Assembly (NCBI GenBank): GCA_937889795.1
Contig: CALBZH010000353.1
Location: 1-11,744 of the forward strand
Source of the DNA: an uncultured Syntrophobacteraceae bacterium
GTDB lineage: Bacteria; Desulfobacterota; Syntrophobacteria; Syntrophobacterales; Syntrophobacteraceae
Length of the DNA: 11,744 nucleotides
Reading direction: 5' to 3'
The notes below the pieces were generated by a model, which was not told where the DNA came from, searched no databases, and saw nothing but the letters and a program-made list of their open reading frames with translations. The translations under genes and the position numbers were made by a program. This document shows, piece after piece, positions 7,246 through 11,744 of this stretch (the first letter of the stretch is position 1; each line of letters begins with the position of its first letter).

Positions 7246-7611
7246 ATGGCGAAACTGCTGGTAGTGGACGACGAAGAGCACATCCGGTTGCTGTATTCGG
7301 AGGAATTGAAGGAAGTCGGCTACGAAGTCATCACCGCTGAGAGCGGTTATAAGCTGTTGGAGTTGATCGAGGAAGAGAAGCCAGACCTGGTGATTCTCGA
7401 CATCAAAATGGTGGATTACAATGGACTCGACTTGCTCCAGGACATCCGTAACCGCTTCTATGACCTGCCGGTGATCCTGTCCACTGCTTACGATACGTTT
7501 AAAGAAGATATGAAATCCATTGCCGCGGACTTCTATGTGGTCAAGAGCTTCGATCTGACGGAGCTTAAGAAAAAGATTGCAATGGCCTTGGAAACGCGCC
7601 TGCCTACATGA
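7246..7611 (+). CDS. Single-domain response regulator (receiver only)
   Basis: This 121-residue CheY/Spo0F-type receiver has no output domain. The acidic pocket is D8-D9, the phospho-acceptor is D52 (VILDIK), the switch residue is T80 (ILSTAY) and the conserved lysine is K100. The usual Lys-Pro after strand 5 is Lys-Ser here (VVKSFD), a variant seen in other receivers. With all phosphotransfer residues present it is probably active, relaying a phosphate or acting through protein contact. The start ATG 7246 has AAGGAGG at 7231-7237; the frame stays open upstream into the glycosyltransferase gene, but that part has no good ribosome site. It follows the glycosyltransferase by 29 bases and ends the operon before the hairpin at 7648. 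No cognate histidine kinase is visible. Confidence 0.93.
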   Translation: MAKLLVVDDEEHIRLLYSEELKEVGYEVITAESGYKLLELIEEEKPDLVILDIKMVDYNGLDLLQDIRNRFYDLPVILSTAYDTFKEDMKSIAADFYVVKSFDLTELKKKIAMALETRLPT

Positions 7612-7647
7612 TCGGTCCGGCGGGTGCTGGATTATCCAACACGCTCG

Positions 7648-7678
7648 CGAACGCCGGCTCGATCCAGACCGGCGTTCG
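7648..7678. terminator. Perfect 10-bp inverted repeat after the hflKC operon
   Basis: CGAACGCCGG (7648-7657) pairs perfectly with CCGGCGTTCG (7669-7678) around an 11-base loop. It sits 36 bases after the response-regulator stop, in the gap between convergent operons, and would also be met by leftward transcripts. There is no U-run, so it may be a rho-independent-like stall or an RNA-stabilising hairpin. The rest of the 228-base gap (7612-7839) shows no gene that I can support. Confidence 0.6.
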
Positions 7679-7839
7679 TCTCGCCTCTGGTCCCCCACAT
7701 CTCTCCTCGCATGGTTGCCCATTCTGCGTTGATGCATTTGCCGCAGGAAGCAACGGGCGCCGTGGTCAATCGTCCGATCTCTTTCCTGAGAGGTGTCCAA
7801 AGAAGACCCTCAAATTTGGGCATGGAATCCGACAAAGCA

Positions 7840-8256
7840 TTAGGGAACATTGAAGGAAAGGGCAAGCTGGTTGCCGTTCTTGAGAGGACAATACACAACG
7901 CGGTCCGCGATCTTGCGGATGAGGAAGATTCCGAGTCCCCCTACCGGACGATCATTGAGATCCTGTGATATATCGGGAGGTTCACAACGCAACGGGTCGA
8001 AGTGCACGCCCCAGTCACGGATCACGACGGTGAGCGTTCTTTCGGGATCGCTGCTGACGGAGCAAGCGACTTCAAGCTCACCTCCGGTCTCCGAATAGGC
8101 ATACTTGAAAATATTGGTGAGAGCTTCCTCAATGGCCAGCTCAATGCGAAAGAGCACACTGTCCGACGCCCCCGCCGCCGCCGCCATCTGCAGCACATAG
8201 GCCCGGATACTCTCCAGAAATTCCGGTCTCGCGGGGACGCGGAGGTTTTTCATCAT
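7840..8256 (-). CDS. RsbW-type anti-sigma factor / serine kinase (GHKL ATPase)
   Basis: This 138-residue protein has a single HATPase_c_2 domain of the RsbW/SpoIIAB class. Such proteins hold a target (often a sigma factor) and inactivate STAS antagonists by phosphorylating them. The N-box is E43-E44-xx-N48 (ELAIEEALTN), the G1 box D81-x-G83 (VIRDWGVHFDP) and the G2 box GGLG (106-109), so ATP binding looks intact. ATG 8256 (with a tandem ATG at 8253) was chosen because GGAG precedes it by four bases and residue 3 begins the family's usual KNLRVPA strand. The frame stays open to 8373, but the extra 39 residues would overlap the upstream gene and look non-homologous. It is the last gene of the ABC operon. 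A STAS partner is encoded divergently at the right edge, and no sigma factor is nearby. Confidence 0.88.
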   Translation of the reverse strand: MMKNLRVPARPEFLESIRAYVLQMAAAAGASDSVLFRIELAIEEALTNIFKYAYSETGGELEVACSVSSDPERTLTVVIRDWGVHFDPLRCEPPDISQDLNDRPVGGLGIFLIRKIADRVVYCPLKNGNQLALSFNVP

Positions 8257-8320
8257 CGCACTCCACAGCTCGTCCACGGTCCCATGGGATTGAAAGCTCC
8301 ATTGGGGGCGACGCCACAGG

Positions 8321-8839
8321 TCACACAACGGTTGGGCCGATAGCTGCCCTGCATTCGGGGCATCCCAGGGCATGCTCGGTGATCAGCCGTGCTTCCCAGC
8401 GGCAGATACTCTTGGCAAGGGCTTCGAATATCTGTCTTCCGATTTCGGGAAACTGCTCCAACGTCTTCTGAAACTTGTCACGGGGGAGGATGAGGCAGGT
8501 CGCCTTGGTTTTCGCTTTCAGGGTAAACAGCCGCTTTCGGGTGCAGAAGAGCGACAACGCACCCAGGAAATCCATTTCTCCAAATTCCAGGATGATGTTT
8601 TCCGGGGAGCTGTCCAGCGTCAAAGCCACCGTGCCGGAAATAATGAAGTAGGCGTTCGGGTCCATCTCTTGCTCATGAACGAGGATGTCTCCAGGGAAGA
8701 ACGTCGCCCGCTTGCAGAAGTAGGTCAGCACTTTCAGGGGCTCAAGGGGCAATCCCACAAAAATCGGAATGTGCATGACGATCTCAAGGTTGTCCTTGTA
8801 CTCACAGGAGCCCTGCTTTGGTTCCGTGGATGAGCTCAT
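8321..8839 (-). CDS. Stand-alone cyclic-nucleotide-binding-fold protein
   Basis: This 172-residue protein has a CNB/Crp-like beta-roll at about residues 18-130 (IFVGLPLEPLKVL 26-38, FFPGDILVHEQEMD 47-60, YFIISGTVALTL 64-75, DFLGALSLF 90-98) followed by helices. There is no helix-turn-helix, so it is not a transcription factor. In the phosphate-binding cassette the arginine is present (R103), but the glutamate after the conserved glycine is alanine (G93-A94), so ordinary cAMP/cGMP binding is doubtful. The C-terminus carries H156 and C160-P-E-C163, a possible metal or redox site. ATG 8839 is favoured: AAGGGA precedes it with good spacing. It begins inside the last codons of the ABC gene (38-base overlap), implying coupled translation and a shared function. 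An upstream start at 8887 is possible but overlaps the ABC gene more deeply. It could be a regulatory subunit of the transporter. Confidence 0.85.
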   Translation of the reverse strand: MSSSTEPKQGSCEYKDNLEIVMHIPIFVGLPLEPLKVLTYFCKRATFFPGDILVHEQEMDPNAYFIISGTVALTLDSSPENIILEFGEMDFLGALSLFCTRKRLFTLKAKTKATCLILPRDKFQKTLEQFPEIGRQIFEALAKSICRWEARLITEHALGCPECRAAIGPTVV

Positions 8840-11318
8840 ACAACATTCCCTTTCTTGCGATGAGATCGTCATAAGATCCCATTTCAAGGATCTTCCCGGC
8901 CTTCATGACCGCGATCTTATCATAGCCCCGAATGATGTCCAAGCGATGCACCACGGCGATGACGGTCGTTCTAGCGCGCCACTGCGTCTCCACCAGGTTT
9001 TGGATTCGTTTCTGGGACGCATTGTCCAGGGCTGCAGTCGCTTCGTCCAAGATAACAATGGGAGGGTCCTTGAGGAGGGTTCGCGCAATGGCCAGTTTTT
9101 GACGCTGCCCCCCGGAAAGCCTGTCGCCCCGGGTGCCGACTTTGAACTCCATTCCCAGCTCGACAATCCTTTCCAGCAAGTCTTCCTCGATCAGCAGGTG
9201 AATAATACTCTGGTTGATCCGCTCGAGAGCATTGGGGTGATCCGTACGTGGCTTGCCGTAGAGGATGTTGCTCAGGATCGTCTGGGAGTGGATGTAGTCG
9301 GAAGACAGGTAAAAAGAAAATGCGCCAGGAAGCTCCTGCTGGATCTTCTGGATGAAGAGCATTCTTGCGGCCAGGATCCGCTTCTCCAGGTCATCCGAAA
9401 GGGCCACCATGGTGTGGATTCCCGGCGAAAAGCGGAGGGCCAATCGCAGAAGCTTTGACTGAGCTTCCTCCGAAAGCTGATGAGCCGCATGGCCTTCCAG
9501 CATGGGCACCAGATCGCGGTACTCATCAATTTCGTTGGCCGCGATCGGGCTTTGCTCGAAAAGGATCTCTTCAGGAGGAAGGTGCTCCAGAACGTCCACA
9601 AATTGAATCGCGAGCTCTCGACCCAGCTCGAGCAAGAGAGCCCTGAGCTGTACCGATTCGAGAAAATCGAGGAAATAGGCGCTGTCGTGCAGCCGCTCTT
9701 TCTTGAAATCTTCCTGGTTGGGCGTTCCGTAACAAAGATTGGTGGCAACGCTGGCATGGTAGAGGTAGTTCTCCTCGTCCAAGAACTCCACCGACTCCGC
9801 AAGGCTTTCCCCAAACTCGTCCTGAAATCGCCGACGAATTCGGACGATCTTGGCGGCCAGCTCATCGTCTCGATCGGATGGAAGCATCGTGCTCAGGCCG
9901 AAGCGCAGCACATCGACGAACAAGCCCACCTGCTGGATGACCTGAATCATCTCGTCCAGGGTGGGCAGCTCCCGTTTGCTCTCGCTCGTGCCGGACTCCC
10001 CCTCGATCAATGCTTCACAGGAGTACCGAAGGTTCTCCTTGATCGTTCCGTCGAAGATGTAAGGGGACTGGGCCACCATCCCCATGTTCTCTGCGATGTC
10101 CCTCTTCGTGAGGTCGCTCACTTCCTTTCCGTCGACCTTGACGCTTCCGCTTGTATACTTCTGGAGCTGCGCAATGCAGAGGGCGAGTGTGCTCTTGCCG
10201 CTTCCCGAGGCGCCTACCAGAGCGAGATGCTCACCGGGCTTCAGGTCGAGATTAATCTGCTTCAGCAGGTGGATGCCGCCGCCCGGGCTGAAATAAAGGT
10301 CTTTGACCTGGATGCTGCCCGTCATGAGATGGGGGGGGCGCTCATGAGGCTCGAGAGCGAATTCCGGAGCAATGTCGAAATACTCCATGAGCCGCTTGTA
10401 GCTGACCTTGGCATCCTGGTAAATTTGGTAGAATTCCAGAAGCTCCTTCCATGGGTCGTACAACTTCTCGTATGCGGAAAGAAACGCAACCAAGGCTCCC
10501 AAGTCGAAACGGCCATGGATGGCCAGATAGCCTCCCACAATGAAGAGGACGAACGGACCCATGTTCTGGAACAAGTTGTTCATGACCTTGATGGCATTTC
10601 GATAGATGTTCCAGGTGATTCGAATCTTCAGGAGCTGATCGACCATCTCACCGAATCGTCGATTCTCAATGCGATAGCCGGCGTTGGAATGGACTTCGTG
10701 AATGCCGGAGATCGTCTCCCCGATCTTCCCGCTGATGAGACGGGTCGCGTCCACTCGGGCCTTGTTCGCCTCATTGGCTCGGCGCTGCATGGCTGGAATC
10801 GAAAAAAGGATAAATGGGTAAATAACGAAGCTGAGAGCCGCCAGGATCGGATTGAGGTAAAACATGTAGGCAGCGAAGGCGACCAGTGTCAGCACGTTGT
10901 TCAAAGGGACCGCCACCGCCTGTCCGACCAGCTCTCCCGCTGCGACCACCTCGGTCACAAGCGAGGACACGATCATTCCGGCAGAGGCTTTGCGGAAAAA
11001 CCCAAGGGGTAGAGTGAGAATGTGGTCGTAAAGCTCTTTTCGGATGCGGGCGAGCGTTTCCTGTCCCAGCTTGGTTTGCAGAATGTTGATGGCGAACTTC
11101 AGACCTCCCGTCACGACCACCGCCGCGAGATAGAGACCGCAGTAGAGAAAGAGCAGGTCGACTTTCCCGAGGCCGATAGCCAGGTTGACGATCCTCTTCT
11201 GCATTTCCAACGGAAAAACCCGGGTTGCGATGCTGATTGCGATGATGAAAAGCAGCAGAGATTGAAGCTTGAGATCGCTGGTTTTGACCCAATAGTAGAG
11301 GGATCGCTTGGTGATCAT
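8802..11318 (-). CDS. ABC exporter half-transporter with expanded nucleotide-binding domain
   Basis: This 838-residue exporter-type ABC protein (permease fused to ATPase) is far above the usual ~580-620. The membrane domain (about 1-310) has six helices, near 17-34, 53-72, 134-152, 155-176, 247-266 and 272-285. Walker A is GASGSGKST (369-377) and the Q-loop glutamine is Q417. The signature LSGGQ comes only at 734-738. Walker B ends in D758-E759, the D-loop is 763-765 and the switch histidine is H791. The Q-loop-to-signature gap is therefore 317 residues instead of about 60. The extra ~240 residues are mostly helical and acidic and repeat the post-Q-loop motif. All catalytic residues remain, so the ATPase is probably active. 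ATG 11318 was chosen although its Shine-Dalgarno (GAGG, 10 bases upstream) is modest; the frame runs open to 11600, but that part is Arg/Pro/Cys-rich and covers the STAS promoter. Substrate unknown. Confidence 0.88.
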   Translation of the reverse strand: MITKRSLYYWVKTSDLKLQSLLLFIIAISIATRVFPLEMQKRIVNLAIGLGKVDLLFLYCGLYLAAVVVTGGLKFAINILQTKLGQETLARIRKELYDHILTLPLGFFRKASAGMIVSSLVTEVVAAGELVGQAVAVPLNNVLTLVAFAAYMFYLNPILAALSFVIYPFILFSIPAMQRRANEANKARVDATRLISGKIGETISGIHEVHSNAGYRIENRRFGEMVDQLLKIRITWNIYRNAIKVMNNLFQNMGPFVLFIVGGYLAIHGRFDLGALVAFLSAYEKLYDPWKELLEFYQIYQDAKVSYKRLMEYFDIAPEFALEPHERPPHLMTGSIQVKDLYFSPGGGIHLLKQINLDLKPGEHLALVGASGSGKSTLALCIAQLQKYTSGSVKVDGKEVSDLTKRDIAENMGMVAQSPYIFDGTIKENLRYSCEALIEGESGTSESKRELPTLDEMIQVIQQVGLFVDVLRFGLSTMLPSDRDDELAAKIVRIRRRFQDEFGESLAESVEFLDEENYLYHASVATNLCYGTPNQEDFKKERLHDSAYFLDFLESVQLRALLLELGRELAIQFVDVLEHLPPEEILFEQSPIAANEIDEYRDLVPMLEGHAAHQLSEEAQSKLLRLALRFSPGIHTMVALSDDLEKRILAARMLFIQKIQQELPGAFSFYLSSDYIHSQTILSNILYGKPRTDHPNALERINQSIIHLLIEEDLLERIVELGMEFKVGTRGDRLSGGQRQKLAIARTLLKDPPIVILDEATAALDNASQKRIQNLVETQWRARTTVIAVVHRLDIIRGYDKIAVMKAGKILEMGSYDDLIARKGMLYELIHGTKAGLL
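9246..9419 (-). repeat. Internal protein repeat, copy C (ABC residues 634-691)
   Basis: The copy contains TMVAL (636-640), SDDLEKRILAAR (641-652) and DYIHSQTILSNILYG (674-688). It aligns with copy B with about five residues of gap. It runs into the normal VGTRGDRLSGGQ, so it probably represents the native end of the helical subdomain. Confidence 0.6.
9717..9896 (-). repeat. Internal protein repeat, copy B (ABC residues 475-534)
   Basis: The copy contains LSTML (475-479), SDRDDELAAK (481-490) and NYLYHASVATNLCYG (517-531). It shares with copy C the order TM, SD, LAA[KR] and Y-[IL]-x-x-x-[ST]-[IV]-x-x-N-[LI]-x-Y-G, about 157-162 residues apart. No Walker A accompanies it. Confidence 0.6.
10020..10079 (-). 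repeat. Internal protein repeat, copy A (ABC residues 414-433, true Q-loop)
   Basis: MVAQSPYIFDGTIKENLRYS holds the functional Q-loop glutamine Q417 and the Y-[IL]-x-x-x-[ST]-[IV]-x-x-N-[LI]-x-Y core at 420-432. Copies B and C repeat this core without the glutamine: the aligned residues are about E515 and S672. Confidence 0.6.
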
Positions 11319-11454
11319 GGGCCCGGTGCCTCGGGATAGGCGTGCTGGTTCGGGGCGGCAGTGAAGTCGTATGCCATGGGGCGGGCCTTGTCTCGCCAAC
11401 GTTGGTGGCTCGCCCTTCTGCGCACAAGATGCGGCTCTGAGCTTTACATGTTTG

Positions 11455-11483
11455 TTGACGAAGAGACAAGCTCTTTGTATGCT
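11455..11483 (+). promoter_or_regulatory. Sigma70-type promoter for the STAS gene
   Basis: TTGACG (11455-11460) and TATGCT (11478-11483) are separated by 17 bases, about 100 bases before the STAS start codon. The spacer holds a short inverted repeat (AAGAG at 11461-11465 and CTCTT at 11471-11475) that might be an operator. The rest of the 271-base gap 11319-11589 holds no gene I can support; a palindrome CCAACGTTGG sits at 11398-11407. No clear promoter for the leftward ABC operon was found there. Confidence 0.6.
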
Positions 11484-11589
11484 CGATCGAAGCTGTCGTT
11501 GGCAGCTGCCATCAACGCCCGCCGGAGGGTAGTACACGAATAGAGCCCATCGAACGGACCTTTTTTGCTCTTTTGGAGGAGGCATCCCC

Positions 11590-11744
11590 ATGCTGATCAC
11601 CGAGACACGTCAAGGAAACATCGTGGTGTTGGCGGTGGAAGGGCGACTGGATTCCAATACGTCGGACCAGTTCGAAAAACAGCTTTTCGGCATGGTCGAG
11701 CAGGGGGAAGTCCTGTTTGTCCTTGATTTCGGGGGACTGGACTA
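11590..11744 (+). CDS. STAS-domain anti-sigma-factor antagonist, N-terminal part
   Basis: The first 51 codons of a STAS protein of the SpoIIAA/RsbV type, cut by the window end. NIVVLAVEGRLDSNTSDQFE (10-29) is the classical first strand and helix of the domain. VLFVLDFGGLDY is the strand that runs into the phosphorylatable serine loop, which lies just beyond the window. Such proteins are phosphorylated by RsbW-like kinases and, when unphosphorylated, pull the kinase off its target. ATG 11590 is preceded by a strong GGAGGAGG (11575-11582) at seven bases. The gene is divergent from the ABC, CNB and RsbW-like operon, so kinase and antagonist flank the transporter. Whether the serine is present cannot be seen. 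Confidence 0.9.
   Translation, partial: MLITETRQGNIVVLAVEGRLDSNTSDQFEKQLFGMVEQGEVLFVLDFGGLD

Noticed and set aside
7632..7898. 88-codon minus-strand frame in the gap after the response regulator, with an SCGKC stretch
   Set aside because: It overlaps the RsbW-like gene end and the 7648-7678 hairpin, has no good ribosome site, and its composition does not look coding.
8257..8373. 39-residue N-terminal extension of the RsbW-like protein
   Set aside because: It overlaps the end of the CNB-fold gene in another frame, resembles no GHKL N-terminus, and a good GGAG site fits the ATG pair at 8256/8253.
9480..11012. 510-codon open frame on the + strand antisense to the ABC gene
   Set aside because: It is a long frame produced by codon bias of the opposite strand; its translation shows no domain or membrane pattern, and the ABC frame beneath it has unmistakable motifs.
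11361..11543. 60-codon + strand frame in the ABC/STAS intergenic region
   Set aside because: There is no ribosome-binding site; the predicted STAS promoter lies within it and the translation has no recognisable pattern.
11559..11574. T-rich tract before the STAS ribosome site, considered as an attenuator or terminator
   Set aside because: I could not find a stable GC stem directly upstream of the T run.
11319..11600. N-terminal extension of the ABC transporter by 94 residues, open to 11600
   Set aside because: The translation is rich in Arg, Pro and Cys with no membrane or domain pattern. It would cover the divergent STAS promoter and even its start codon. The exporter domain begins naturally at ATG 11318.

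Overview
The window looks like one end of a metagenomic or draft-genome contig from a Gram-negative bacterium with moderately high GC. The gene set (RND efflux pump, HflK/HflC pair, single-Cache periplasmic protein, partner-switching regulators, stand-alone receiver) and the codon use would fit a Desulfobacterota-like (former Deltaproteobacteria) lineage. That placement is inference, because no rRNA or other marker gene is present. The first 45 bases are not biological: they match an indexed Illumina TruSeq adapter read in reverse complement, so the contig really begins at about base 46.

Layout. (1) 46-1059 (+) is the C-terminal third of an RND efflux pump, cut by the contig end. (2) 1247-1813 (+) is a secreted single-Cache-domain sensor-type protein with its own weak promoter. 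It converges on the next gene across a GC-rich hairpin at 1825-1853. (3) 1871-2893 (-) is a UDP-glucuronate 4-epimerase-like sugar-nucleotide epimerase, and 2966-3436 (-) is a UspA-type universal stress protein. The UspA gene has a promoter overlapped by a perfect 16-bp palindrome at 3494-3509. (4) A divergent promoter at 3582-3610 drives a tight (+) operon: a 55-residue two-helix membrane microprotein, hflK, hflC (TAATG overlap), a GT-A glycosyltransferase resembling mannosylglycerate/glucosylglycerate synthases, and a single-domain response regulator. A hairpin at 7648-7678 follows. (5) A (-) operon reads leftward: an 838-residue ABC exporter with a large insert in its nucleotide-binding domain, a stand-alone cyclic-nucleotide-binding-like protein starting inside the ABC gene, and an RsbW-type anti-sigma ATPase. 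(6) Divergent from it, at the right edge, is the start of a STAS-domain anti-sigma-factor antagonist with a good sigma70-type promoter (11455-11483).

The most unusual region is the right third. An ABC exporter half-transporter carries about 240 extra residues between its Q-loop and LSGGQ signature. The motif that follows the Q-loop recurs there, giving three degenerate copies. This gene is coupled to a CNB-fold protein and flanked by both halves of a partner-switching pair (RsbW-like kinase and STAS antagonist), with no sigma factor in view. I infer a post-translationally gated exporter module controlled by partner switching and possibly a small-molecule or redox signal. The middle operon looks like a membrane-quality-control and stress module (HflKC, compatible-solute glycosyltransferase, receiver). 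Both ends of the window cut genes, so the pump's partners and any SpoIIE-type phosphatase beyond the STAS gene cannot be seen.
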